From NCBI RefSeq assembly GCF_002443255.2, contig NW_019211458.1, positions 16,363,939-16,427,938 of the forward strand: a stretch of DNA of 64,000 nt, written 5' to 3'. The position numbers and the translations under genes are program-made. Positions 50,983 through 64,000 of this stretch are shown here, one piece after another. Every line of letters begins with the position of its first letter. The first letter of the stretch is position 1. A model generated the notes under the pieces. The model worked only from the letters and a program-made list of their open reading frames with translations. It was not told the DNA's origin and searched no databases. This DNA is from Varroa destructor (Eukaryota; Arthropoda; Arachnida; Mesostigmata; Varroidae).

Positions 50983-53900
50983 TTGAATTGGTTGCATTCA
51001 AGCAGGAAGTATTGTTACGCAAATAGCACCTCTTTTGTGGAATCCTCTTTACAAAAAAGTAGTCTTGGAATTATCGTATTGTTATGGGAGCTTGCCGATA
51101 GCTTGGTTAACGCAGACTGCCAGCTTGCTGAAATTGAGGTTATAAGAGGATTCTGCATAGCACGCGCTCACCAGTTGCTACTTTCCAAACCAGGTACTAT
51201 TGAAAGCTATTAGAAGGAGTCAGTGCTTGAACATTAATAATGAAGTGCTAGTGTCAAACTGAATTAGGTCGGACAGTGTTTTCAAGCTATTTGTTTAAGT
51301 GTTCTTTTTATAAAGCTCTTAGCAATAAGAACCCCCGGGACTTGAACTTCGCCATTTTCAAGTTTGTAGGCTAACCTCGTTCTTTAAAAAAGACTCTAAT
51401 ATTTAAAAAACAAACTATAACGGCGCACTCAATAGGTGTTTCTAGCTCGTGCAGGATCGAGTAGTAATTTACGTTAAAATTTTTGAATGTGCCTTACTGA
51501 AGTACATACATCGTGTATAATTTACTTAACCGCACCTCATCATCAAAATTTGATAGAATCTTCGGGATTCTGTGTTAATAAGTTTAGTGTTCTCTCATTA
51601 TAGATAAACTACGGGTAAACTGCCTATCCTAATGTCTTGATTGTGAAACATCTAGATATTTTGCAAGGTTCGCAGACAATCTGTCAGCACTCAGAGTATG
51701 ATTAACTGTCTGATACATTGGCTACCTGATTCGTGCTCTCTCGTTATCTTATTTATTTATTTACGGCACATTCTAAATTGATGTTGCTTTCGTCCGTTCA
51801 CTTCCCGTCCTCAGAACGTTAAGTACCTCGAATTTTACATCGCTTACCATAGCTGTTAAACATTATTTCCAAGGCAAAACGAAGTGTGCCTATGGCCTTT
51901 TTAGAGCATAAATTATCTCACGTGGCTTCAAGTTTAGTAGGCAAACATCGTCGCGCCATCACGGGGCATGTTGTCTCGCTGGGTTCAAACTAACATAATG
52001 TAATATATTCTGTAATATATTGAAAGCTAAATATCTTTACGTAGCACACTGATTTAAGAAACTAGCGTCCACGCAGTAGTTTAGTTACATAGCTCGGTAA
52101 GTCACTGTCCGAAGGGTCCGCAGGCCCACAGCGGTCTATGGAATAGCTCCGGTACGCTGTCGGCTGGTATCGCTGACCACTGCATATTATGTACATTGTT
52201 GAAATAAATGAATGTAAAATCTGCATCGGTTCTCCTTCTGTCCGTCCGTCCAGTCGATGTGAAAGGGAGGAAGAACAACGAGAAAGGTAGGGCTTAAGCC
52301 GGGTTTGCCTGTTCAGCCGGGCGGACGTTTGCGATCCGCCGCCATTCGGCTACCTTCATTCGTTTTACTCGAGAATCCAATAAAACGTCACGTGTTTTTT
52401 TCGTCCACCTCTCTTTCCCATTTTTCGTCGAATGATTCCATCGTTGCGGAGACGACAGCACCAGCGACGGCCAATAAGAGAAAGGCATATATAACGCTAA
52501 AAAATAACCGGCGCTTGGACTAATTTCGGGAAGGTGGCTCGCGGCATCGAAGCACTAAGCGAGCTACTGAAGAAACAGGCGCACGATTCTAAGGCAAAGT
52601 GAACGTCCATGTAGGGAGGGAGACATCCTCCACTGACGTTTTCTTCTCCATCATCGCCATTGCCATCATCATCGGTTCCGACAAGATGAGCCAAGTAACC
52701 ATATTTCAAATTCTCATGTCGGTCCTGTATCCTCCGTGCCGTTTGCTCTCTTATGAGCAGTTACTATGACTGGTACCAAAATGGAGTAGCTGTCGCCTGT
52801 GGTACTCAACTCCCGTAGGACTGTGCCTAGTAGCGCTACTGACATCGTCGGTGCTCCGCAGATAGTCACCGCAAATAAGTTCATTTATAAGTGATATATG
52901 GCCACAGGTGGGAGACAAGGAAGAGCGTGGAGCGACCGAGACGCTACGCTCCGGGAGTGGGTCGATAGACTCGTCGGTCAAAAGGACCTCACTCGTTCGA
53001 ATGTGTAGCTGTTGGAAGCGGAAGGAACATAGAAAGTGGGTCATTACATATAAGGGCTACATGTATGTATATGCTATATATGGGGACTGCAAGGCAAAGC
53101 TGGGTGGAAAACGGAGGACGTAACCCCTCGTCTCGGCTGTCGTCTTCTTTCGTCGTGGTGCAGCTGCTACTGTTGGTCGTTGACTCTGATCGCTTTAGTG
53201 GCGGGACGACGGTAGCAAAGGAAGCAGCGGGGGAAACGGGACAAAAAGGAAAGGAAAAAAGGTTAAAAAGAGAGGAATAGTTATGCATAGTAGAATACAT
53301 GAAACGGGAGAGGAAATTAGATGTTGGCTAGAGAGTTGTATGTGTTCAGGGAACATGCGGACTTATATAGTGGAACACCAGCAAAAAGGAGAGCATGGGT
53401 GAGTTGAGCACCCGACGAAAGGTCTCGCAGGAGAAAGATATAAAGATTGTGCCTGTCGCTACGATTATGTCACTAAAATGGGAACTTATTTTAAGAAACT
53501 CTCTGAGAATTTGATTTAGATATGCATTACAGGCAACTGCTGGTTTAGTAGGACGACAAAGATGAAGAAGAAAAACACAGGATTCAATCAGAAAATCAAC
53601 GATCTGGTAAAGACGGGATACTGTCATTTTTCGAACTCCTAATGCATTAATTAGATGCGAGCGTTGGAACATATTACGTTGCGGTACAGTTCTAAACAAA
53701 GCTTAGTTGGACAACCAAGTGATCTGAGTATGAAATAAGTCCCGCTGCTCAACTGTTAGCAGAAGGATCAAAAAACATATTATTTTTACAGATTTAATTT
53801 AGATTACAGATTTTGATAAAACTACCAGTTATTCGATTTTCGCAGGGCATAGTCAACGAAACAATCAACTATGGCACGAATGAGCAAAGTAAAAATTATC

Positions 53901-56900
53901 GAATTTCGCCCTTGTGAATATCCTTGTCAGTCCCCTCTACCACCCGCCGCAAGTCTGTGACTATAAAGCCTTATCATATGACCATTACTCAAAGGTCACT
54001 GAAGTCAGCATTATCAGGATATATGGACGCCCGTTGCGTATCGTCCTTTTGCAACTTACAATCGTCATATTGATCACAATTCGAAGGTCGCGAAGTCATA
54101 TTGTTGCTGTTGCTGTTATTTCTACGATCTGGTTTAGAAAGAAAAAGGCAAATTAGGTATTTGAAAAATTTTGAATTTTAAAAATTACTGTATGACGGCT
54201 TCCTGGGGAAGGGATAAAACAGTTTCTTTCATATTTTTTGTTTACGAACTCTAACAGCGCCCCCTTAATATTTGAGTGAAATAAACACGAGTAATCGTAA
54301 TAGCAAAGCTAGAAATATCAGGCAGAATTGAAACATAAAATCAAATTTGTATATCTTACCCGCTAGCAGACGAATTGATTTTAGTTGCGTCCAGCGCTTA
54401 CTTCAGGTAATGCGTCTTTTAGCTAGTATTGAACTCAGTAAGATGGGCAATTATAATACTGCGAACTAAAAACGCGGCATCAATCCAAATTACGAGTTTC
54501 TCATGTTGAATGGCTAAGATAATTTCCGTTGACACTGTTCACACAGATACCGTTATATCATAAGTATGCTTCGATGTATAGATTAGATCTTCTTTATCGT
54601 TTTTTATCGTAGAAGTGCATGTTGGTACGAATTGTCCGCTGAAACGGCTGAAATTTTTATCGATCCCTTAGTACTTGCAATGTACTATAAACAATAATCC
54701 TCATAAAAAAATGTCCCTTTATCCAATATTTTGTTGCGGGACCTTTTAACTAGCCGAAAGTAGACGAAGTAAGTGAAGATAGGAATCGCGATAGCAATTC
54801 AGAAATTATCAATGAGCTTCAGTGGTTTTCATTCCAGAGTTGTGAGATAGTAGCAAATCGAAAGACATCTTTCTGGGTCACTTGCGAGAATGGCTGTAGG
54901 AACTACAAACGGTGAACGAACGTCACACGGTTATGGACCATCGTGGAGAAACTTTCTCCCTCCGTGACCCCTTATGTCATATAAAAGATTTGAGTATGTC
55001 CCGTGATGGCTCGCCGACTGGATGGATGCCGCCGATAAATGGAGAGTACGGCTAGTACATTTTTCATTTGTTCTGTAATAATTACTATTAAATGTTTACA
55101 TAGCGATCCAAGTACACAGAAGGTGGAGTAAAAATTAAGGCGGACCATTTTGCAATAACAGATGCAAACTAACTCTAGTTAAGTAATCGAGAATTTAGTT
55201 GCCTGTCCTATAGTCGACGAGCGCTGATGTACATCAAAACGGAAATTTCTCGGTATTCGCACGTTCATTGGTGGCTATGAGGAACTCACGGACTCTAGTT
55301 ATTCCTGGCAACTGGCTGTCGGAACACTATGTTCAGGAATGGCCCCGGAAGAATGAACACGGCTTGATTAGCCTGATTGGTCAATGATAGGTGGGGTAAG
55401 TAAACAATCGACCTGGGGTGCTGAAGGCTTCTGATAGCGGCGCGGTAGAAGATCAACTCTAAGTCCGATAGCGAATGCTGGGGTCTTTACTGTTAGCAAC
55501 ATTTGCATAAATAACCACACAAAGTGCATAGCAGGGCGCACGAACATGCATCCGCTACACAGCAGTCATTATTACAAAGGAGAACAGTTTTTTTTTATAA
55601 ATTCCTTTTATCATTATTTGCTATAGCGTCTTATTGCAAATAGTCTTTCCAATTAATACACAAAGCTATAAATTACTGCTTCAGCTACAAACATTTTCCA
55701 TCGGGACGAACGTTTCTACTAATGCCTAAGTCAGACCACTTACTTTTACCAATGCAGCGAAATAGTAGTATAGCCCTTGTTTAAACATAACTCATACTTA
55801 ACCTGCCTTATGTGCTAGTCGACCTGCAGTCCGGGCAGTTGTTACTTTTTGTGGAGCACAAAAGTCTCCATGTAAGCCTCTATACTAAAACGTAAAGCAA
55901 TCAAACGTCATCAAACACGCAGTAAAGCTGCATTTCAAGCCCGTGCTTTTCATCAGCTGAAGATCCTTATAAACGTCTAAGCTTTTGAAGCCCACACTGC
56001 AACTGTTGACTTCGCGTCCTTGAGACCAATGTTATACGCCTCGTCGATATCTACACGGCCACGACACATAACGAAGTTATAGAGTTTCAGTAACTACGAC
56101 GAAAATAGCTCTACTCAAATTTATCAGTGTAGCCGTATTGTGCGGCATACATAGAGAATCAATATCCTGCGCCAAATGAACGCTTGGGCAGTAAGAGCCT
56201 CAAACACACACATGGTTTGCATTATTATTTAATCAAGTTATGCATTTTTAGTACCTTGTTATGTTACGAATGAGTTAGTTCGCACGTGATTGTGTGTGAG
56301 ATTCGTGCAAATTGTGACTCTTGTTATCATCTTGTACGTTTTGTGTGTAAATTATGGCGCGACGCTTGAATTGACTTCTAAAATTATGAAACATTGAGGG
56401 TACAGCAAAAGCGAATGACAGGAGCGCTACTGACCTCGGTGTTCACCTTCATGGTTAGTCTTGTCCAACTTCTTCTTCCCAAATAGATTTTTTGCTTATT
56501 TAAATTTCTAACTTTTTAATAACAGTAATGGTAAAAGCCCCTCAAGCCCATAGACTGCACTGTGAACAGCTATTCATTTGAGATAGCCCAACTCTAACAG
56601 ATGTCTCCAGTGTTTTGACCGTTCGTGCATATGTCATCATGGTCATTTCACCACCCCCATTCATCTATAGCGTCATCCTATTTTAGACCCATCCGTTGCC
56701 CTCATTATGGTTCAAGGGATGGGCTAGCACCCGATCGAGTAATGGACAGTGTGCTCCGGTTCGCTTAGGTAGCTATAGCTGCCCTTTTGCCGCAGCCATC
56801 GCTAGATCTGATTACTCCTGCTCCGATCACCTTGACCGTGGGTACAGGAGATCTCTCGTGATTAACCACGATTAGCAGCACCCAGCCAAGCCCACACGTC

Positions 56901-57028
56901 ACCCCACATTTCTACTAATGAAAATTACGTTTCTCCCCTTTACACTCACGAACTAAAGAACAAATAAACGCTGTTAAAGAACTGTCAATACCAGTATTAG
57001 CAGGGATAAAGGCCGGCAGGGTCGCCGT

Positions 57029-57147
57029 GCGTCCATACGGACGCGCCTACCAACAGGCCGACAAGAGCCATCGCTATCATTGTAGCTGTCATCATTGAGA
57101 AGTAATCAAGGTGGGCCGTTGCGGCCCAGCACGGCCCAACCCACCTT
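57029..57147. repeat. Pair of GC-rich hairpins
   Basis: Two stems stand close together. The first is GCGTCC/GGACGC around ATAC (57029-57044). The second is GGGCCG/CGGCCC around TTG (57113-57127), nested in a larger AAGGT...ACCTT inverted repeat that reaches 57147. A third, CCCGT/ACGGG around GTTA, follows at 57179-57192. The block is GC-richer than its surroundings and may belong to the transposon-like piece that follows. Confidence 0.6.
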
Positions 57148-57309
57148 TTCACCTCCTGTTAAAGTATCCAACAATGCCCCCGTGTTAACGGGCACTCTCT
57201 GTCACGCTGCCCCACCGACAGGAATATCGGAACAGAGGGCACAAAACAAAGGAATCCTTATGCACTACTCCTAAGTAAACAGTGTGCGCGTCTAGGATAG
57301 AATATAATC

Positions 57310-57495
57310 ATGTCTCGACTCCTCGAAACTGTCGACGCGGTCCACCGCTGTGATGCTGGGGCACCCTACTTAGATGACCTCGTAGTTCCTTTGCTAGGGA
57401 TGTGCGTGGACTCGCTTGCGGAGGATGTTACCGAAACGAACGAGGTCGACGATCGCTCACTCGAAAGGATAACCTGTGCGAATATCCGACCTTAA
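57310..57495 (+). pseudogene. Possible reverse-transcriptase fragment (YLDD box)
   Basis: This open frame of 61 codons contains APYLDDLVV preceded by MSRLLETVDAVHRC. Gypsy-type reverse transcriptases have F..L.D.VL.......AYLDD+.V at this place, where the YxDD aspartates bind the catalytic metals. After LVV the similarity is lost, which would require a frameshift. The block is GC-richer than its surroundings and follows a cluster of hairpins (57029-57147). It may be a small TE remnant, but the match is short and chance is not excluded. Confidence 0.28.
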
Positions 57496-57669
57496 GTACC
57501 CACACTTTATTGTATTCCTACATAGAGGTAAGCGAAGAAAATGGCGAATTTAGTGGCTACATAACTGAAGGAGTCGACAGAGGCTAAAAGAAGCAGAGGC
57601 CTTCGGGTGACTTGAACGATAACAACGAGCAGCGGTATATCCTAATATTTCTTAAATCCCAATAATTTG

Positions 57670-57687
57670 AATATATATATATATATA
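57670..57687. repeat. (AT)n microsatellite
   Basis: Nine AT units, just downstream of the possible reverse transcriptase fragment. Confidence 0.92.
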
Positions 57688-60600
57688 GGCATTTAAACAA
57701 ATGTTTGCATGTAGTCTTCTATATGTTTTGCATCGAATTTTTCGAATAGTACTAAATTGATACATAGTAATAGTGACACTAAGAGTTATATCATATCACA
57801 GATTACGATATCGTAGGATACCTCGAAATCGAAATCGCTCGAATGAAGATGTATTTTACTTTATATTATGCAGTAATTAATACGTAGTATCAATAAAAAA
57901 TGAAGTTCTAATAACAATTGAATTGATTGAACCTGCACTTCAAGTAGACTTGCAGATCTCTAATTGGAGATTAAGAGGAACTTACCGCTTGTGTCCAGTG
58001 AATCCTGCAAATGGCCAATCCTCATCTCAAGCGCCTCGTGTCTGTTTATGCGATGAGGTAAAACTGTGTAAAACTTCAATACTATAGAGGATATTAAACT
58101 GAAGTTGCAATCGCAGCTGACATCGGTTAAGTACAAGCTTAATGACCATTATCGACAAGCCGCCGCTGTATGCTACCTAGTACGCGTAGTAAATGGTTAA
58201 GTGGAACGAGCATTTGCGGAACAAATTCGGATAAGGGGCGCGACCACTACGCCTCCTCGACGAGCACGTAGCCTGCAACTTAGTATAATAAGATAAGCTA
58301 TCTAGTGCGCCCCCTCCTCTGATGCCGTCGCTCGTTTGCCTTAACGGCAAAAGATCGTGTTTCAATAGAAGGACCATACAAAGGTCATTTGCATCGGTCT
58401 GCGTTTTCCGACTGCATATACATAGGACGAAGCCATCCGTACAATTATAGACCAATCTAAATTATGACCATTTGTGGTATTACCTGTGCCACACTAATGT
58501 ACTACACAGCCTAGTCAACTAGAAGGACGATGACATCAATAATTGTACAAAACACCATACAGAAATAACAACGTACGATTTTTAGCCAGATTTTATGAAT
58601 TATATATAAAACATAGCTAAATATTTAGGGGATCGAAGATTAATTCATTTACTAACTAATTCAATGCCGCTGGCAGGCTCTAGCGCTAATTATTAGTCAG
58701 AGATAATCTCGCGCGGGGGTTATCGTACCTCATTGTCGCAACTCCGTACATGGAACTATTGTACTACGATATCGTAGCATAAGGCCGACAAGACAAGAGG
58801 GGTAGGGAGTGTTAGATTAAACTATGTGGTGTGAAAAGCGCATGTTACTCGTGCTATCTCAATGCCACGATTGCGCTGAATGTTCGGAGGTTTTGTTGGT
58901 GTGTGCATATGCAGATGTGATCTTGTCTCTATCTAGATAATGATTGTGAACGTTCATCATTGAAAAACTTTTTCTATAGTCCCACATATCTCTTCTCTTA
59001 TGGGACTTGGTAGCGTTCTTTTGGGGCAGAGTGCTTAATACGAGCGTTTGAGAGAAAGAAGGGATTATGGCTTTTTTGATTGTTCGATTTTTTTTTATCT
59101 TAGGATTAAAGTGCCTACGCTTGGCCTAAATGTAAAGCGCCTTAAAGCGACAATTACACGGTTAGCGTCGTGACAGTACTGGACGCAACACGATTTATTC
59201 AACGCAGTGTCTGATACCCAGCTTGACTGTTTTTCCTTTTCTGCCTATGGCCTATCGTTATATATATAGTACTTTGATAATTTTCGATTTTTATCAGCAG
59301 ATTTATTTTTTCCACCTCCTGCTTTTCATAAAATTAGGTTCTATGACCACCAATCGTTGACTCATCGATGGACAAGGGTAAATCGAAGAAGGCTGGCGTA
59401 TCTGATGCTATTATTTTCGTTAAACACGTAATTGTTCAATACTTATTTTGCTCCCAGCCTTATAAAGCCGTTCGGAGCTTCGTAGTGCAATTTTGTGTAC
59501 AAGACTTATTGCTGCTTATTAAAAATACCTAGACCGCTACTCATTGCAATTGAGTCAAAATCAAAATCGAGTCTAAAGTCGAAACAGGAAGACATCAAAT
59601 CGAAGCCAACCTCTTCATATCTTCAGTTCTTCTTAAAGCGTTCGTTCCGCAGATACTAGAAAATGCGCCTCGATCACTTATTAAGTGCGAATGTGATTCG
59701 TATCCGAAAGTCTGCAAAATTTCATCACTAATTACCGTAACCGTTGCGGAGTCGCTCGCTATTTATTATGAAGAATTAGTCGAGGACACCAGGATACAAA
59801 AATTTACATAAGATAAAATTTGAGTACAGACGGTGAGCTTTAGTTTGTTGATAAGTGCTTTGTTTCAGGACTTGACGGTGCCGTCCACACTTGTACGTGT
59901 ATATCTGTGCCTATCTGTTTAAACTGTATTCACACGTTCATTAAGTTGTAGATTTATTATTAAGAGCTTGTAATTTATTTATGATCAAATACGCAACCAC
60001 TCATTAACACACCAGACAGCGCACGAAGCTTAGGGGAACGGGGCAAGTTGAGACGAAAGAAACAGGCCTTTGTTGAGCATCTCTGACGTCTGGTTGTCAC
60101 GGCGCTAGCCGCAGTGGCGGCGTGCCGCACGTAAGGTTTAATGTAACAAATGGTTCTTTCAACCAGTGAGGAAGTCGTGCGCGACCGCAACCCAGCTTGG
60201 AAGGCACATGTTTAAACTGAGCGTCGTTCAAGCTTATTGCAGGCCTAACGATGTTTGCAAAAGGTCACGTCCTCGTAGAGAACTCCCTAAAGTATCGTGT
60301 TTGTATTAACAGTCTAGTCGCAGTAAATGCAATTGAGCCGCGTTCACAGTTGTCACAGCTTAAGTTCAACTTTACTAGAAATTTCATCCCTGCCTCAATA
60401 TATATTCTTATATTTATCGATTCGCATAAAATCCATTGCGATGCCAAGCACTTCACCCACCCAGTTCTGATTACTTACTTCAAAAACTTCGTGTAACAAC
60501 CCATCTGAAGAAACTACGCATTGTATTAATTACTTCGAAGGTGAATGGAGTAACATTTTGAATCGCGCTACCCATTGTTATCATAATTTTTGTTTGTAGA

Positions 60601-63600
60601 AAATCTGAAGTCTGGACAGCAACATAGTAAAAAACAACTAGAAAATTTTTTCGGAGTTGGGCGAGTTTTCGTGTGCCTATTGCTCGTGACAGAGACTGTT
60701 ACGCGCCAGTTACTCCTACTGGCCTAATCTTTAGGTGAGAATTGTCCCTGCAGTTCTATGTTGTTACTTTACAGATAAATGCCAACAGAAGCACTTCGTC
60801 TATCGCAACTCTACGGGTATTTTTCTGTCAAAATAGATAAAGTTATCCGTAAGAGGCTAGTTTAGCTGAAGTTTGGTGTGAGATACCGACTAATGAAGAG
60901 CCGGCTCCCACAAACGACTGTAGTCAGCGAACCTGATCTACATTTCGTACCTTTTTATTATGAATTCTCAATGAATACATGTAAATTTTTCGATTGAAAC
61001 CAGAACTACTTCATAAAGGTGAATGCCTTACATCGATATTAAATTTGGCAGTATAAACAGACCTGTTTTAAAGTGCCCCAGCCCGCTCATGCCGTTCCTT
61101 GGTAGGCACTAGCCGTTAGACGTTTAGCCTCGAACGGCAAAGATTTTCCATATACGATGTACGGGTAAGTCGCGGTTCGCTTCTAGAATGCATATACTTA
61201 TCCATGTCCACAATGATCGTCGAGAACGAAACGTGAATAGAAACACAGAAAGAAATTATCAAAAAACTCTTTTTCTTGACCTGCCCAGCCCAGACTATTA
61301 AGTACCGCTGTTCCCAGCCGTTTTCAATTCGCGTCGAATACCTTCGTCACTTTCTACTGTTTCATTAATGACAGGAACTTGATGAGCTTGCTTAATCTAA
61401 CCATTTAATGGTTCCCCCTTTCTATTTCTGTGAGTCCGCTTCAGTGTGTCACTATCGTTGGTACCGTCGTTAGTTATAATTAGCGATCGTAGTTTATTGC
61501 AAACGAGATAGTCCACCACGCCTTCGATGCAGTGACAGGTAGAAAGCCGGCGTGTTTCAGCACGAAACCATGCGATCGTATATTTCCGTGTGCTAATATA
61601 TTTGGCGATAACATCACCACATTCGACTAATTACGCTCGCGATCAAGCGTCCGACTCGAACGCGTTCGGGGTCACATTGCTGTCCTACCAGATTGACCCT
61701 TGAAGCAGGAGGGACGCCACAGCTGTCGATGGTGTTTTGTCCTAGCTCTCCCTCGCAATTGCGCTACAACAGTAACTAAAACCACTAAGCCTACTGAATA
61801 ACTCTCTGGCTTCGCTATTTTCGTTGCTTGTATAACCAGCCAAAACGCTGTCAGTAGACTCGTACGAATAAGCATTAGACTAACCTTGGAACAGGAATAT
61901 AGACAGGCCATTGTAAACCTCGCAACACACGCATCGTGTCCAGATGGGAAATGCGCAGCTCTACTGCGAAGCTACGGTGAGACACGTTCTCTAGATTGCT
62001 AGGTTATCTGTAGGAAGAGGGGTCAGGGGGAGTCCGAGAAAGACCTACAGAGACAGGTACATCAGATGTCACACAGTTATCTAGCCAATTGGTCACACAG
62101 TCATAGCCTGCATAGAGATACCATTCAAGCTTACACTGCTACGTCACGTTACCGCTGACTGATGGTAATAGTAGTTCTTTGAGATGTCGCATTAAATAAT
62201 GGCGTAAAAATATGGCCTCATGTTTTGCGACGAGACGTGTACCTACCTGCTGATTCTATGTAAGATAAACTGAAAAAAACAGGAAAGCCAATATGCATAC
62301 TATTGAAACTGATTTAATAGAACCTTACTGTATCATAATAACGTGTATTGTTTTTTTTACCTTATTGCTTAGGGATACCTGTGCAGATGTAGAGACATGC
62401 TGAAAGTCGTGCATATCGGATGGTCACCTGTGACAAGCTGGACCTTTGAAGCTCCTTTCTAGTTAATATGCGTCACAATAATGCGAGTTAACTGGCATAT
62501 GGAAGCCCGGCCTCTAAATATAATGAGGCCTAGCTGCGGGAGAACGCATACAGATACATCGAATAACTGTTAACGGACGACTCATGCATAGATTATTGTG
62601 CCAATTATTTCAGAAGGACAACATAATCCGAGCCAGATATGGCCCACACAGATAAAAATGGCTTGTAAGTCGTTGGTACTTGTTGCCCAATTCATTTTAC
62701 GTCTGTTCGTTTTATGTAAATCCATATCACATAAAGAACATTTACATGTTCTTTGAAATCTACCTAATAAACCTACGGGTTAAGAATGAATAATGCTTCA
62801 ATCACAATTGGTAGAAGATTACTAGCCGTAATTTAACTTTAATGCAGGTCTAAGTACGGTTTCAAACTGACTCTGATGGTGCAGACACAGCCAGGTTCCA
62901 AATCAAGGAACAGTTAAACTTTTCCCTCTAACGTTTTTCTTTTGTGATGATTAGCTCACTGTTATTTTTGCTCGCCTTGTCTTCTGGTCGACCCTCAGTT
63001 AATAATATGATAATTTAAAACAGGAGCAATTCTCTCTGTCCTGTTTGTTGGGGGCCGCCGACTGTGCTATGCCCCCCTACGGGGCCGATCGTTCAAAAAA
63101 CCAACAAAGGTATAAGAGCCAAGGAAAAAAGAGAGGCTTTGAAGGAAAGCAAAGTCTGGAGTATACATTCTTAATGGTACAGTTTGTCTAAGGTTCGCCG
63201 TCGAAGCTCGTGAGCCCTGGCGCGTAAATTACTATGGACGTGATCTCTGTTAAGAAAAATTCCCTTTCGAGGCCCACTGGCCTGTTACCAAGCCATTGCT
63301 CAGCAGGCTGTCCAGTGCCTAACTGGCGGCATGACACACGCGATTCTGATCAGCTGGATTTATAAATGCAAGCCTTATCGCATCAGTGCCTCAAAACGAA
63401 GAGAAGCAGAGCCATCAATATTCTCTGCATCTTCAAAAATTGAGGAGAAATATCGGAAAGTCAGTTTCGTTTTTTTGTGTACGATAGCTAATATTTCGGT
63501 TGTATCTTTGCTCATTAAAAATACAAGCCCATAATCTGTTGTAAGGGCAGTCCTCTGCCGGAGCTCATTTGCTCCGTTTTCACGTTTTCACGTCATTTGC

Positions 63601-64000
63601 TCCACGTTTCATTTGCGTAAGTATAACTAGCGTTACAACAAAAAACTCACAACCATCTGAACCATATTTTGTGCCTATATTCACCTTATTTGATTATAGG
63701 CTATCAGACTAAAGGGAAGAGCGCGCTTCCTTCCCATAGATGTAGGAATTAGCGGCCACGCCATATCTTTTAAAAGAAGGAAGAGCGCTTCTATCGGCTA
63801 TTGTGTTTCGGAGCAATGAGCGGGTCCGCGCGGCCGCTTCGCGGAACGACGATGCTGTTATCCTTCTCTAGTGAGGACACGTTCCTGAACTGAAAGTACA
63901 GTGTATTGCGTAAAGCTTTCCGGACCTGTGCAACACACCAAGTTCCGGGGACGTCGTCACAATGCCCGAAACCGATCGTTGTAGACGTTCTTCTTTGTAT
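57688..64000. other. No supported gene
   Basis: This is mostly AT-rich, unremarkable DNA with small open frames. A repeated GGAAGAGCGC motif near the right edge (63715-63788) and a 16-mer shared with 39039-39054 (at 60181-60196) are the only structures noted. Confidence 0.6.

Larger units (their letters stand above)
38365..57028. other. Upstream side of the Sidestep-like gene; no supported exon
   Basis: The signal-peptide exon and promoter should lie here or beyond the window. Several stretches are GC-richer (about 45.0-46.6, 48.6-49.2, 50.3-50.9 and 52.2-53.3 kb) and could include untranslated exons or regulatory DNA, but I cannot show it. Simple repeats and one GC palindrome are listed separately. 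Confidence 0.5.

Noticed and set aside
61672..61911. Minus-strand frame with a signal-peptide-like start
   Set aside because: The hydrophobic N-terminus is suggestive of the missing leader exon, but no phase 1 donor follows at the right place and it is 23 kb away.

Overview
This looks like nuclear DNA from an animal, most likely an arthropod. There are no operons. Short exons are separated by introns with GT-AG boundaries, (TA)n microsatellites are common, decayed transposon fragments are scattered through it, and there is one scaffold gap of exactly 100 N (30229-30328). The only gene I can support belongs to the arthropod Sidestep family of immunoglobulin receptors. The size of the introns would suit a mid-sized genome such as that of a parasitiform mite, but nothing here fixes the species.

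The gene is on the minus strand. I recovered ten exons between 38364 and 23804 by translating the reverse strand and checking every acceptor, donor and phase. They join without a frameshift into about 561 codons: five Ig-like domains (Ig1 on exons 38364-38180 and 37844-37670; Ig2 on 37331-37221 and 34826-34620; Ig3 on 34448-34287 and 34011-33874; Ig4 on 31581-31291; Ig5 on 27241-27091 and 26935-26799), then an exon with one transmembrane helix and a basic stop-transfer stretch (23929-23804). Most introns are phase 1, as expected for modular Ig genes. I did not find the signal-peptide exon, the fibronectin III module that Sidestep proteins normally carry between Ig5 and the membrane, or the cytoplasmic tail. 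The first should lie above 38364 and the last below 23804.

The flanks (1-23.8 kb and 38.4-64 kb) hold no exon I can defend. They contain simple repeats, several GC-rich hairpins, two or three tRNA-like segments that look like SINE heads, and decayed transposon pieces: two related LTR-retrotransposon integrase-like pieces (8.7 and 10.7 kb), a stretch like the 2A / LINE pre-endonuclease motif (6.7 kb), and a possible reverse transcriptase YLDD fragment (57.3 kb). Open frames of 60-177 codons are scattered over both strands, but they lack recognisable domains, and their lengths are roughly what chance gives in 64 kb read in six frames.

I did not find a previously undescribed system. The most useful follow-ups are the apparent absence of the fibronectin III exon, the terminal exons of the Sidestep gene, and the small foreign-looking GC-rich block near 57 kb.
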